Position numbers and translations under genes: made by a program. Positions 8,871 to 17,749 of a stretch of 64,000 bases of DNA are shown piece by piece. The notes below the pieces were generated by a model. The model made no database searches. It had not been told where the DNA came from and saw only the letters and a program-made list of their open reading frames with translations. Origin of the DNA: Sorangiineae bacterium NIC37A_2 (GTDB lineage Bacteria; Myxococcota_A; Polyangia; Polyangiales; Polyangiaceae); the NCBI GenBank assembly GCA_002085155.1, contig NASX01000005.1, forward strand, positions 1 to 64,000, read 5' to 3'. How positions within the stretch are numbered: position 1 is the first letter of the stretch; every line of letters begins with the position of its first letter.

Positions 8871-11015
8871 ATGTCTTCTCCTTTTAAACTCGCTAGTGAG
8901 TTCGAGCCTCGGGGTGATCAACCCGCGGCTATTCAGAAGCTCGTCACAGGTCTCAGGGAGGGGAAACAATACCAAACGCTGCTCGGCATCACCGGGAGCG
9001 GCAAGACCTTCACGGTCGCCAATGTGATCGCCCAGATGGGTCTGCCGACCCTGATCATGGCCCCGAACAAGACGCTGGCCGCCCAGCTCTACGGGGAAAT
9101 GCGCGAACTTTTCCCTGACAACGCCGTCGCTTACTTCGTCAGCTACTACGACTACTACCAGCCCGAAGCCTACATCCCGACCAGCGACACCTTCATCGAG
9201 AAGGACGCGATCATCAACGATCAGATCGATCGCATGCGCCACGCGGCGACCCACGCGCTCCTCTCGCGCAAAGACGTCATCATCATCGCGAGCGTCAGCT
9301 GCATCTACGGCATCGGCTCCGCGGAGAGCTACGAAGGTCTGTTGATCGAACTGATCAAAGGCGTCGAGTTTCGACGCGACGAACTCTTGCGTCGGCTCGT
9401 CGACATCCAATACGAAAGAAATGACGTCGACTTCCACCGCGGCACTTTCCGCGTGCGCGGTGACGTCGTTGAAATCTTCCCCGCCTACGAAGAAAAGCTC
9501 GCGATCCGCGTCGAGTTCTTCGGCGACGAGATCGACGAAATCAGCGAGGTCGACCCGGTCCGCGGCAAGATCACGCGGCGCCTCTCCAGCTACTCGATCT
9601 ACCCCGGCTCCCACTATGTAACCCCCAAGGAGCACCTGAGCCGCGCCATCCAGCAGATCCGCGAAGAGCTCCGCGAGCGGCTCGACTATTACGATCGTGA
9701 GGGGCGTTTCCTCGAGAAGCAGCGCATCGCCCAACGGACTCAGTATGATCTCGAGATGCTCGAGCAGATGGGCTTCGTGCAGGGCATCGAGAACTACTCG
9801 AGGCACCTCTCCGGCCGAAACCCGGGCGATCCTCCGCCGACGCTGATCGACTACTTCCCCGAGGACTTTTTGCTCATCCTCGACGAGTCTCACCAAACGG
9901 TGCCCCAGATCGCCGCGATGTACCGGGGTGACCGCAGCCGCAAAGAGACGCTCGTCGAGTACGGATTCCGCTTGCCGAGCGCCCTCGACAACCGGCCGCT
10001 GCGCTTCGAAGAGTTCGAAAAGTACATGCGGCGGACGCTGTTCGTCTCCGCGACGCCGGGAGACTTCGAGCTCGAGCGCAGCCAAGATGCCCGCGTCGAG
10101 CAGCTGATCCGTCCGACCGGTCTCCTCGATCCGGAGATCGAAGTTCGGCCCGTGGACGGCCAGGTCGATAACTTGCTCGCCGAGATTCGCTTGCGCATCG
10201 ACAAAGACCAGCGCGTGCTCGTCACCACGCTCACCAAGCGTATGGCCGAGGATCTCACGGAGTACTACGCGGAGCTTGGCATCAAGGTGCGTTATCTGCA
10301 CTCAGACGTCGACACCATGGAGCGCGTCGAGATCTTGAAGGCGCTCCGAGCTGGCGAGTTTGACGTTTTGATCGGCATCAACCTGCTCCGGGAAGGGCTC
10401 GACCTGCCGGAGGTCAGCTTGGTGGCGATCCTCGACGCGGACAAAGAGGGTTTCCTCCGCAGTCCACGCTCACTCATCCAGACGATCGGCCGCGCCGCCC
10501 GAAACGCAGAAGGTCGCGTCATCATGTACGCCGACCGGATCACGGCCGCCATGTCCCAGGCCATCAGCGAGACGAACCGTCGCCGCGAGATCCAGAAGGC
10601 CTACAACGAGAAACACGGCATCACCCCCTCGACGGTCCGTCGCTCCATCAAGGACCTGAGCGCGGCTGGTGGCGAGGCGGACTACTACTCCGTCCCGAAG
10701 GTCACGCGCCCGAGTCCCGCCGCCGAGAGCACGACCAAGAGCGGCAAAGCGGCCAAGCAGAAGGCTGCCGCAGCCCAGGCCGAGGTCTTCCAAGAGCCGA
10801 CGACCGGTGTGGGTCTCACGCCCGAAGATCTCGCCGAGCGCATCGAAGAGCTCCGCTCGGCCATGTTCACAGCGGCCGAGAACCTCGAGTTCGAGACCGC
10901 TGCTCGCTTGCGCGACGAACTCTCGCGCCTCCAGGGCCGCGGCGGAGACACCCCGCAGGCAGAGACACCGAAGCCGAAGCAGGCGAAAAAGCGCGGTCGC
11001 ACCGCTCGCGGCTGA
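8871..11015 (+). CDS. uvrB: UvrABC excinuclease subunit B
   Basis: 714 residues. UvrB is the damage-verification helicase-like core of nucleotide excision repair; it receives lesions from UvrA and recruits UvrC. Seen in order: the Walker A region [16 protein letters not shown] (about 39-54), the beta-hairpin segment [12 protein letters not shown], Walker B LLILDESH, helicase motif ATPGDFE, motif V-VI region [15 protein letters not shown] and [16 protein letters not shown], and a C-terminal UVR motif (about 645-685) that contacts UvrC. An Ala/Lys-rich linker precedes the UVR motif and a Lys/Arg-rich tail of about 25 residues follows it, making the protein slightly longer than the usual 670 residues. 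It stands alone, convergent with manC. Confidence 0.97.
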   Translation: MSSPFKLASEFEPRGDQPAAIQKLVTGLREGKQYQTLLGITGSGKTFTVANVIAQMGLPTLIMAPNKTLAAQLYGEMRELFPDNAVAYFVSYYDYYQPEAYIPTSDTFIEKDAIINDQIDRMRHAATHALLSRKDVIIIASVSCIYGIGSAESYEGLLIELIKGVEFRRDELLRRLVDIQYERNDVDFHRGTFRVRGDVVEIFPAYEEKLAIRVEFFGDEIDEISEVDPVRGKITRRLSSYSIYPGSHYVTPKEHLSRAIQQIREELRERLDYYDREGRFLEKQRIAQRTQYDLEMLEQMGFVQGIENYSRHLSGRNPGDPPPTLIDYFPEDFLLILDESHQTVPQIAAMYRGDRSRKETLVEYGFRLPSALDNRPLRFEEFEKYMRRTLFVSATPGDFELERSQDARVEQLIRPTGLLDPEIEVRPVDGQVDNLLAEIRLRIDKDQRVLVTTLTKRMAEDLTEYYAELGIKVRYLHSDVDTMERVEILKALRAGEFDVLIGINLLREGLDLPEVSLVAILDADKEGFLRSPRSLIQTIGRAARNAEGRVIMYADRITAAMSQAISETNRRREIQKAYNEKHGITPSTVRRSIKDLSAAGGEADYYSVPKVTRPSPAAESTTKSGKAAKQKAAAAQAEVFQEPTTGVGLTPEDLAERIEELRSAMFTAAENLEFETAARLRDELSRLQGRGGDTPQAETPKPKQAKKRGRTARG

Positions 11016-11046
11016 GCCTCCGCTGGTGGAACTCGCTTGAGGACGG

Positions 11047-11070
11047 CGAGACGCTCAGAGCAGCGTCTCG
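11047..11070. terminator. Hairpin between convergent uvrB and manC
   Basis: CGAGACGCT (11047-11055) and AGCGTCTCG (11062-11070) form a perfect 9-bp stem with a 6-nt loop overlapping the 3' end of manC. It lies between two converging genes and could stop transcription in either direction, but neither side has a clear T-run. Confidence 0.35.
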
Positions 11071-12170
11071 TCCCGCTCCTTGAGCGCTTCGACCACAAGC
11101 CGAACATCCTGGCTGCGGCTGCGCGGCATGACCAAGAGCGCGTCTCCCGTGTCGACGACGCACAAGTCGCTGACGCCCAGGAGGGCGATCGTCCTGTTTT
11201 CAGACGTGCCTGAGCTCTGCACGAGGTTATTGGAAGCGTCGATGAACAGCGCTCCCTTCGCTCCCACGTTGCCGCCATCGTCCTTCTCCGCGAGCTCCCA
11301 AGCGCTCTCCCAGCTCCCCAGGTCGCTCCAGCCAAACTCCGCGGGGACGACGGCCAGCCCCTCCTCCTTCTCCATGACCGCGTAGTCGATGGAGATGGAA
11401 GGTGCGCTGTCGAAGAACGCCTCGACGGCCGCCTCATACCGCGCCTTATCGTCCCTCTCCGCCGCGACCTTCCGAGCGCCCTCCGCGAGCTCCGGTGCGT
11501 GGCGAGTGAGCGCCGAGAGCATGTCCCGAGCCCGGAACACAAACATGCCAGCGTTCCAGTCGAAACGCCCCGAAGCCATGTACTCCTTTGCCTTCTCGAG
11601 GCTCGGCTTTTCGACGAAACGCTGCACCGAAAAGACTCCCGGTGCGCGCGGGGCGCCCCGCTCGATGTAGCCAAAACCGGTCTCCGGCCGCGAGGGCACG
11701 ACGCCGATCGTCGTGATGGCTCCGGCGCGCGCGGACTCGATGGCGCGCTCGACAGCCGCGCGGAACGCCGGTTCGTCGGCAATATGTTGGTCGCTCGGGA
11801 CAACGACCAAGATGCCGTCCGGGTTGTCCCGAAAGACGAGCGCCGTGGCCCAGGCGATGCACGGCGCGGTGTTCTTGGCCCGCGGCTCCGCCAGGAAATT
11901 GTCGGCGGTGAGCTGGGGCAACTCGCGGAGGCTCGCCTCCCGAAGGTGCGCGCCGGTCATGATCAGAACGCGTGATCTATCCGTGAGCGGAAGCAGGCGC
12001 TCGACCGTCCTTTGGAGGAGACTCCTCGGCCAGGCCGGCCCCAGCGGCAAGAGTTGCTTCGGACGCAGCTTACGCGACGCGGGCCAAAATCGGGTACCGC
12101 TGCCGCCGGCGAGAACCGCCAGGTACACGGGAGCGGGAGAGAGACCTTCGGAAGCGCTCGGAGAAGTCAC
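11055..12170 (-). CDS. manC: Mannose-1-phosphate guanylyltransferase
   Basis: 371 residues. The enzyme makes GDP-mannose from mannose-1-phosphate and GTP for polysaccharide and glycan synthesis. The nucleotidyltransferase signature LAVLAGGSGTRFWPASR (about 18-34) with the following PKQLLPL is clear. EPRAKNTAPCIAWA, VVPSDQHI, TGFGYIERG, FVEKPSLEKA and WNAGMFVF are all present. It is the short, single-domain form without the C-terminal phosphomannose isomerase domain of bifunctional ManC/AlgA proteins. It is the last gene of a minus-strand run of envelope genes (membrane protein, TlpA-like protein, uppP, TonB-like protein), with a 64-bp gap upstream. Confidence 0.93.
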   Translation of the reverse strand: MTSPSASEGLSPAPVYLAVLAGGSGTRFWPASRKLRPKQLLPLGPAWPRSLLQRTVERLLPLTDRSRVLIMTGAHLREASLRELPQLTADNFLAEPRAKNTAPCIAWATALVFRDNPDGILVVVPSDQHIADEPAFRAAVERAIESARAGAITTIGVVPSRPETGFGYIERGAPRAPGVFSVQRFVEKPSLEKAKEYMASGRFDWNAGMFVFRARDMLSALTRHAPELAEGARKVAAERDDKARYEAAVEAFFDSAPSISIDYAVMEKEEGLAVVPAEFGWSDLGSWESAWELAEKDDGGNVGAKGALFIDASNNLVQSSGTSENRTIALLGVSDLCVVDTGDALLVMPRSRSQDVRLVVEALKERDETLL

Positions 12171-12234
12171 AGGGGCCCAGGATCGGAAGCGGCGGGAGCG
12201 CCGTCAAGCAAAAGCGCGCCTAAGCGGGCGGTCT

Positions 12235-13308
12235 TCAGCGGGCGATGTCCACAATCGAGGCGCGCAGCTCGATGTGCCGGCCGTTGCCGTAGGTGAAATA
12301 AGCGCCCGTCGGGGGCTGCCCAGGGGCGCTGTCAGGGATCCGTTGTCCGAGGGAGACGACCTTCGTTGCCGCGTCCTCTTCCTCGCTCGGAGCGCGCTGT
12401 TGAATCTCCGATGAGAGCTCGATGAGCATTTGTCCTTCCCGCTCTCCTTGGATAGCGAAGGTACCACGGCTCAGAAACGCCTCGTTCTTGAGCGCCGTCC
12501 GCGCCAGCACTGACTTCGTATCGCCGCGCACGATCTCGATCTCGTGGAGGTGTCCGCTCGCGTCCACCCGCAGCTCGACGAGCACCTTCTGCTTCTCATC
12601 GAGAGGGGCGTCGAGCCAGGCGGGCAGCAATTTCCCCGCGAGCGGTAAGGTCCGGACGAAGGCCGCGAAGAGCGACGCGCGAGCGCGCGCGACGCCCTGC
12701 TGACCGTAGGCGCCCGAGGATGGGTTCGGTTCGCTCCCACTCGTCCCAGGCGGCGAGCTCGCCGCTGTAGGTGCGCTCGCGCTCGAGGGTGCACGCGGAC
12801 TCGGCGATGCACTCGCCCCTTCGGTCGGCGCGGGCGCGGGGGGATTTATCGGAGGGCTCGGCGCGGCCGACGAAGGTTTCGGAATCGCCTTGGGGGGTGG
12901 CGTGGGCTTCTTCTCCTCCGCCGGCGCGCTCTCTGAAGCGTCTACCTTGTCGGGCCCTTGCGCCTCACTCGGAGCTTCCGCTTCTGCTCCGCCCTCGCTC
13001 TCCGCGCCTACTGCGCCCACAGCCCCGGGCTCATTCGTCGCGCCGTTCGCTCCATCTCCCCGCGCCTCCGCACTCGAAGGCACAGTGTCGATCTCAAAGG
13101 TCGCCCCGAAGAGCGCGGAGTTCGTCACCTCGAGCCGCGGCAGGCTCGGCTTCTGCGCCTTGAGTACGAAGTAGAGGAGCCCGTGGAGCGCGAACGAAAA
13201 ACAGAAGGCGGCCGCGAGGGCGGTCCTTCGGTTTGCGCTGAGCGGGGCGAGTCCAGAGAGCACGCTTCTATCCTGCCATTTCGACAGCGGTCGGGCAGTT
13301 GGGTTCAC
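12235..13308 (-). CDS. TonB-like membrane-anchored proline-rich protein
   Basis: 357 residues. One N-terminal transmembrane helix (about 31-51, ALAAAFCFSFALHGLLYFVL) is followed by a long Ala/Pro/Glu/Ser-rich stretch (about 85-215) that could span the periplasm. The C-terminal domain (about 215-320) contains VLVELRVDASGHLHEIEIVRGD, the kind of strand pattern found in TonB C-terminal domains. This layout suggests an energy transducer or a structural envelope protein. There is no ExbB/ExbD nearby, so TonB function is not established. The start is a GTG, 24 bp after uppP, consistent with an operon with uppP upstream and manC downstream. Confidence 0.6.
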   Translation of the reverse strand: MNPTARPLSKWQDRSVLSGLAPLSANRRTALAAAFCFSFALHGLLYFVLKAQKPSLPRLEVTNSALFGATFEIDTVPSSAEARGDGANGATNEPGAVGAVGAESEGGAEAEAPSEAQGPDKVDASESAPAEEKKPTPPPKAIPKPSSAAPSPPINPPAPAPTEGASASPSPRAPSSASAPTAASSPPGTSGSEPNPSSGAYGQQGVARARASLFAAFVRTLPLAGKLLPAWLDAPLDEKQKVLVELRVDASGHLHEIEIVRGDTKSVLARTALKNEAFLSRGTFAIQGEREGQMLIELSSEIQQRAPSEEEDAATKVVSLGQRIPDSAPGQPPTGAYFTYGNGRHIELRASIVDIAR

Positions 13309-13332
13309 GCGCCGCCCCAGCTCAGGGAAGCT

Positions 13333-14136
13333 TTAGGGCCAAGCGCGCGCCATCGCCAAGGTGGCGATGCCGAGAGGAATCACCCACAGAGCGAACCACG
13401 GGAAAAATCCGCTGGCGACGACACGGCGCAGGAACAAGAGCGCGCCGATGCCGCTGACGAACGCGATGACAGTCCCAAAGATGGCGAGGCCCATGGCCTG
13501 AATGTGCGCGATCTCCGGGATCTCAAGCAGGATCGCCCCGAGCACTGCCGGCAGACTCATGAGCATCGAGAGCTCAAAGGCGCGGCGCCGTTCCACGCCC
13601 AGGAAAAGGAGCGTCGCGATCGTCGAGCCACTTCGAGAAAGGCCCGGCAGAACAGCCCAGCCTTGCATGAACCCCACCAAGAGCGCCGATTTCCAGCTCG
13701 GATGCTCCACGATTCCCGCGGGCGCGAAGCGAGTGCTCGCGAGCGCGAGGCCGGTCCCGAGGAAGCCGAGCCCGATCCAGATCGGAGACTCCGTCGCTTC
13801 TTCGACGAAGCTCTTGAGACCGAGGCCGATGAGCGCCGTCGGAATCGAACCGACAATCACAAAGAGCGCGTCTTGCCCGGCGGGCGTCGTCTTGAAGAGA
13901 GAGGGCTTCACGAGCGCGCGAAGACCATCAAAAAGAGCCGGGATCGCCCGCTCCCGGAGGACAAGCAAGGTCGCGAGGAGAGTCCCCGCGTGCAGGAGGA
14001 TGGTGAGGGAGAGCCCGCTGTCTTTGACGTCAAAGAGAAGACTGAAGAGCGCTAGGTGCCCGTCGCTGGAAATGGGGAGAAACTCCGTCACCCCCTGGAT
14101 GAGTCCGAGGAGGAATACGTTGAGCCAATCGTGCAT
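13333..14136 (-). CDS. uppP: Undecaprenyl-diphosphate phosphatase
   Basis: 267 residues, a polytopic inner-membrane protein of the BacA/UppP family. It recycles undecaprenyl pyrophosphate to the monophosphate lipid carrier used for peptidoglycan and other glycans; overproduction is known to give bacitracin resistance in other species. The first family motif GVTEFLPISSDGHL is at residues 15-28 and the second, LPGLSRSGSTIA, lies mid-protein; both hold the catalytic residues. Hydrophobic segments fill most of the remainder. It starts 6 bp after the TlpA-like gene and is probably co-transcribed with it. The link to manC and GT-type glycan synthesis is plausible from context. Confidence 0.95.
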   Translation of the reverse strand: MHDWLNVFLLGLIQGVTEFLPISSDGHLALFSLLFDVKDSGLSLTILLHAGTLLATLLVLRERAIPALFDGLRALVKPSLFKTTPAGQDALFVIVGSIPTALIGLGLKSFVEEATESPIWIGLGFLGTGLALASTRFAPAGIVEHPSWKSALLVGFMQGWAVLPGLSRSGSTIATLLFLGVERRRAFELSMLMSLPAVLGAILLEIPEIAHIQAMGLAIFGTVIAFVSGIGALLFLRRVVASGFFPWFALWVIPLGIATLAMARAWP

Positions 14137-14142
14137 GAGGCG

Positions 14143-14706
14143 CTAGTTTTCCGCTGATTCGAGGGCCGTGTCGAGTAGTCCCACGATCTCCTCAGCCGAG
14201 AGCTGTTTGGTGGTGGCCGCGAGGATGCGCCCCGTGGGGTCGACGATGAGCAGCGTGGGCAGCGTCGAAACCGAGAGGGTGCGCGCCAAGAGCCCATCGT
14301 CGTCATAGGCGTTCGAATAGGGAGTGGCGCTCTCGAGCGCGTACTTCTTGGCCGCCTCAAGGGGCTCTCCGGTCGCGATACCGAGCACCGTCGCTCGCTC
14401 GGCCAACTTCGGATACGCCTGGATGAGACTATGGGTCTGGCCTCGGCACGGCGCGCACCAGCTCGCCCAAAAATCGAGGATCAGGGGCTTGTCCGTGAGA
14501 TCGATCCGACGCACCCGATCTCCGGACGAGCCCCCCGAGATGAGCTCCAGCTCAAAATCCGGGATATTCGCTACTGCGAAGCGAGCGGGCGCGGGGCGGA
14601 AGTACGGATAGAGCACGAAGGCGAACAAACCCGTGAGCAGGACGAAGCCGATGGCGACACGCCGCGCCTCTTTTGGGCTCAAGCTCTTCTTCGGTTCGGA
14701 GGACAC
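14143..14706 (-). CDS. TlpA-like membrane-anchored thioredoxin
   Basis: About 187 residues with one N-terminal membrane helix (VAIGFVLLTGLFAFVLYPYF) and a periplasmic thioredoxin-fold domain. The active site is WASWCAPCRGQ, and the cis-Pro loop is STLPTLLIVD. TlpA/ResA-like proteins reduce or exchange disulfides in envelope proteins, often during cytochrome c maturation. The start is uncertain: I prefer the GTG at 14706, which lies just after the stop of the upstream gene, but a TTG at 14748 would add 14 residues and overlap that gene. The next gene, uppP, begins 6 bp after the stop. Confidence 0.82.
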   Translation of the reverse strand: MSSEPKKSLSPKEARRVAIGFVLLTGLFAFVLYPYFRPAPARFAVANIPDFELELISGGSSGDRVRRIDLTDKPLILDFWASWCAPCRGQTHSLIQAYPKLAERATVLGIATGEPLEAAKKYALESATPYSNAYDDDGLLARTLSVSTLPTLLIVDPTGRILAATTKQLSAEEIVGLLDTALESAEN

Positions 14707-14717
14707 GCGGGGGATCG

Positions 14718-16037
14718 CTAACCCGTTCCGCCGAACACGGCAATCCAAAGCAGGACGAGGGAGAGCCCGAGCGCGATGGTTAGACCTGCGACGACGCTCG
14801 GGCGAGCCCGGGGCCGCGACAAAAGCCCCGCTGGCGCCTCGCCGCGCCGCAAATCAGCGAGCAGCTTGTCGTCCGAGCGGCGAATGACCAGTCGAAACAG
14901 CCAAAGCGAGAGCGCGAAGAGCGCCGCTACGTAGCCGAAGAGCGCGCGTACCATGCGCCTTCGACGCTCCGTCTCTCGCTGGTGCGCATCGGGGCCACCA
15001 TCGATGAGGTGACCATCGACCGCGTCGAAGGTCCGCCTCTGGCTCACTAGCGGGTAACCGACAGTGCTCGGAGAGCGGCCATCAGGGCTGGTCGAGAGAA
15101 CCAGATACAAATCGGGCTCCTTCGGCACCAGACGCGCCGGCAAGAGGCCCGCTGACGTCCCATCCGCCTCCGCCACAAGCTGGAGGCGTCCCCCTGCAAG
15201 GCGTGCGCTCTCGGTCACAAACGTATACCAAATCGCCGGAACCTGAATCGGCGCCAGGATGGCGAGGTCCTCGCCTCTTTTCTCGAAGTGGAGGGCCCCC
15301 GGAACCACCGGCAGCGTGAGCGAAACGCGCGGCGCGTCAGGCTCCCCGAGGCAACCTCGGTCCAAACTCACGACGTGTTCCCTCGGCTCGATCTGGACTT
15401 CTCGCGGGCCTGGGTCCGTTAGCTCCAGCCTTTCGAGGGGTCGCCCTTCCCAGAGGAACTTCGCGCCCGACAGCCGCGCCCACTCAGCGCCCGCGCCCAG
15501 ACACCGAAGCGGCTCGAGCTCGAGTCGCGAACGAAAAGGCACCGAAAGCACGCCGCTCGGAAGCCTGAGCCTCGCTCGCCTCTCTTGGGCAGGGGAGAGC
15601 CCGCGCCGCGGCGCCGTCGCCCAACGCTCGACGGGAAACTCCGGGCTCCCTTCGGCGAGCACACTCCCGTCCAACAAACTCATCACCCGAATCGAGAAAC
15701 CGCTCGGGTTCGCGCGCGCCGGCAAGGTCACGTCGAGCCAGCCCTCCGGCCCTGTCTCCCCTTGGACCCGATCTTCCACCCCTCCCCCCGAGCGCACGAC
15801 CTCAACCGGCGCCCCCGCCCAGGGCACAATTTCCTCATCGAGCTCCTGCACGACGAAGATGCGCCCGCTCCAGGGACCACTCGCGTCGGTGGGTCCACCG
15901 TAAACCTGAGCGCTCACAATCGGACGCGACGTACCACCCAAGGACAGCGCGAGCGCCACGGTCAAAAGACCGAGCGCCGGGATCGTCAGGACCCAGCGCT
16001 CGAGCGACCAGCCTCCCTTGTCGCGGAAAAGTCCCAC
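14718..16037 (-). CDS. Hypothetical membrane protein with large periplasmic domain
   Basis: 439 residues that I do not recognise as a named family. A GTG start precedes a probable signal anchor (about 13-33). A long beta-rich extracytoplasmic part follows (about 40-350), including a segment resembling a carboxypeptidase-regulatory/Ig-like fold. Two more membrane helices sit near the C-terminus (about 367-387 and 415-436). It heads the minus-strand run leading to the TlpA-like protein, uppP and manC, so an envelope role is likely, but nothing specific can be stated. Its start lies 136 bp from the divergent zinc-ribbon membrane protein gene. Confidence 0.6.
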   Translation of the reverse strand: MGLFRDKGGWSLERWVLTIPALGLLTVALALSLGGTSRPIVSAQVYGGPTDASGPWSGRIFVVQELDEEIVPWAGAPVEVVRSGGGVEDRVQGETGPEGWLDVTLPARANPSGFSIRVMSLLDGSVLAEGSPEFPVERWATAPRRGLSPAQERRARLRLPSGVLSVPFRSRLELEPLRCLGAGAEWARLSGAKFLWEGRPLERLELTDPGPREVQIEPREHVVSLDRGCLGEPDAPRVSLTLPVVPGALHFEKRGEDLAILAPIQVPAIWYTFVTESARLAGGRLQLVAEADGTSAGLLPARLVPKEPDLYLVLSTSPDGRSPSTVGYPLVSQRRTFDAVDGHLIDGGPDAHQRETERRRRMVRALFGYVAALFALSLWLFRLVIRRSDDKLLADLRRGEAPAGLLSRPRARPSVVAGLTIALGLSLVLLWIAVFGGTG

Positions 16038-16173
16038 TCAGCTGGAGGCTACAAGAGCCGCTCGCGAAAAAGGAGCGAATTTTCATGGGTCCGGAGCCCC
16101 TGGGCACGCGTCATTGTCCGTGGAGACCGAGTGTTTGGCGCCTCGGCGTCCTCGTGTACTCTGGGACCCCCCG

Positions 16174-16896
16174 ATGTCCGCCAAGACCAGCCGTCCTCGC
16201 AAGAAGTCTCGCTCGACCGCCGCTCGCTCGGGTGAGCCCACACGCAAAGAACGTCGCTTCGCCACATCGACCACCTTCATGCCCACCTGGGTCGCAGTCG
16301 TGGGCATGCTCGGCTCGCTCATCTTGGGCGCCGGCTGTTTCGCGCTGTGGGTGATCGATCCCCCGGTCGCCTTCGCCTCTTATCTCGTGGCTGTGGGGGG
16401 CCTCGGCCTGGGCGTCGCGCTCTGGTTCGGCAGCCCCGCCGAGACCGCGCTGCTCATCGGCGACGCCGGCGTAGGTGTCGAAGACGGTCGCGACGTGTCC
16501 CGCGTCCGCTGGTTCCAGATCAAGACCCTGCGCATCCGCGGCGACCGCGTGACGATCGAAGCCGACAAGAAGACCCTCGAGTTCTCCCTCGGCGCGAACA
16601 CCCGCGGCCTCAGTTACTTGCTCAAAGAAGCTGCTGAGCGCGTGCCGAACATCCTCGACGTCGACAAGTCCATCACCGAGGGGCTGCCCGCGCCCGACGA
16701 AAAAGCCGGCCACGAGCAGACCATCGTCGACGACCAAATCGCTGGTGTCTCCTGCGCCGCCTCGAACGAACCGATCAAGTTCGAGGAAGACGCGCTGCTC
16801 TGCCCGCGCTGCGGTCAGATCTATCACAAAGACTCGCTACCTGAGCGCTGCCTCTCGTGTGACGCTCAGCTCAAAGGGTACGCGCTCCGCGCATAA
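16174..16896 (+). CDS. Membrane protein with C-terminal zinc ribbon
   Basis: 240 residues. A basic N-terminus rich in Lys/Arg/Ser (about 1-32) precedes two close transmembrane helices (about 38-60 and 66-88). A soluble domain follows (about 95-190; VEDGRDVSRVRWFQIKTLRI resembles a small beta domain). At the C-terminus, CPRCGQIYHKDSLPERCLSC is a treble-clef or zinc-ribbon pattern (CxxC...CxxC). No family name is recognised. The ATG at 16174 gives a sensible membrane topology; the frame extends upstream without features. The cyclophilin gene follows after 51 bp and may share the transcript. Confidence 0.6.
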   Translation: MSAKTSRPRKKSRSTAARSGEPTRKERRFATSTTFMPTWVAVVGMLGSLILGAGCFALWVIDPPVAFASYLVAVGGLGLGVALWFGSPAETALLIGDAGVGVEDGRDVSRVRWFQIKTLRIRGDRVTIEADKKTLEFSLGANTRGLSYLLKEAAERVPNILDVDKSITEGLPAPDEKAGHEQTIVDDQIAGVSCAASNEPIKFEEDALLCPRCGQIYHKDSLPERCLSCDAQLKGYALRA

Positions 16897-16947
16897 GGCC
16901 CGAACCAACCCGAACAAGAGAGCTCACGGAGCTAAAGGAAGAAAAGT

Positions 16948-17538
16948 ATGGAATTTCCGAACATCGACGTGCCCGGCGAGGGCGATCTCTACGCCCGTTT
17001 GAACACGACCCAAGGTGCCATCGTCGTCCTGCTCGAGGAGAAGCGCGCCCCGAACACGGTGAAGAACTTCGTGGGCCTCGCCCTCGGCACCCAGGACTGG
17101 ACCGATCCTGTCGACAACTCGAAAAACTCCGGGAAGCCCCTCTACTCGGGCGTGAAGTTCCACCGCGTGATCCCCGGCTTCATGATCCAGTGTGGTGATC
17201 CCGCGAGCCGTCATGACAGCGCTCAGAGCCGCTGGGGCATGGGTGGTCCCGGTTATCGCTTCGCCGACGAGTTCCACCCCGAGCTCAAGCACTCCACCGC
17301 TGGCATCCTCAGCATGGCCAACGCCGGCCCCGGGACCAACGGCTCTCAGTTCTTCATCACTGAAGGCCCCACGCCGCACCTCGACGGTCGTCACTCGGTC
17401 TTTGGGAAGGTTGTGGCTGGTCAGGACGTAGTGAAGAAGATCGCCAACGTTCCTCGTGCCCCGAACGACCGCCCCAAGGAGCCCCAGGTGCTCAGCTCGG
17501 TCGAGATCTTCCGCAGCGTTGAGACGCCGACCGCCTGA
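16948..17538 (+). CDS. Cyclophilin-type peptidyl-prolyl cis-trans isomerase
   Basis: 196 residues. Cyclophilins catalyse proline isomerisation and assist folding. The fold signatures are clear: [17 protein letters not shown] contains the catalytic Arg and the FMIQ/GD segment, followed by [30 protein letters not shown] and [12 protein letters not shown]. There is no signal peptide, so it is predicted cytoplasmic. AGGAAG lies upstream of the ATG. A large palindromic terminator follows. Confidence 0.95.
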   Translation: MEFPNIDVPGEGDLYARLNTTQGAIVVLLEEKRAPNTVKNFVGLALGTQDWTDPVDNSKNSGKPLYSGVKFHRVIPGFMIQCGDPASRHDSAQSRWGMGGPGYRFADEFHPELKHSTAGILSMANAGPGTNGSQFFITEGPTPHLDGRHSVFGKVVAGQDVVKKIANVPRAPNDRPKEPQVLSSVEIFRSVETPTA

Positions 17539-17543
17539 TTCGC

Positions 17544-17618
17544 CTCAAAAAGAGCGGACCCGCGCCCCAGGGAAAGAGGGGGCGCGTCCCCCGGGCCGCT
17601 TCGAGCTCCTTTTTTGAG
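17544..17618. terminator. Bidirectional terminator after the cyclophilin gene
   Basis: An outer stem pairs CTCAAAAAGAGC (from 17544) with GAGCTCCTTTTTTGAG (to about 17618), and an inner stem pairs CGCGCCCC with GGGGCGCG. The outer arms place a T-run at the right edge on the plus strand and, by symmetry, on the minus strand, so the element can serve the cyclophilin gene and the converging Gly-rich lipoprotein gene. Confidence 0.65.
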
Positions 17619-17749
17619 GGCTCCCCCGCGGGATCGTCCGCCTCCACTCCTTGCCGTGCTCGCCTTCGGCTGCGCGCGGCAAGGGTCCCTCTTGCTCGGC
17701 GCCGGGAGGCGCCGAGCGAGGGTCCCCACCCTTCATTCCCCCCACGAGC

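Noticed and set aside
8739-10301. A 520-codon open frame on the minus strand opposite uvrB
   Set aside because: It mirrors uvrB codon positions in high-GC DNA, has no family resemblance or ribosome binding site, and uvrB is certain on the other strand.
12958-14055. A 365-codon plus-strand frame rich in Arg/Glu across the TonB-like and uppP genes
   Set aside because: It spans two real minus-strand genes and their gap and has low-complexity charged composition typical of shadows.
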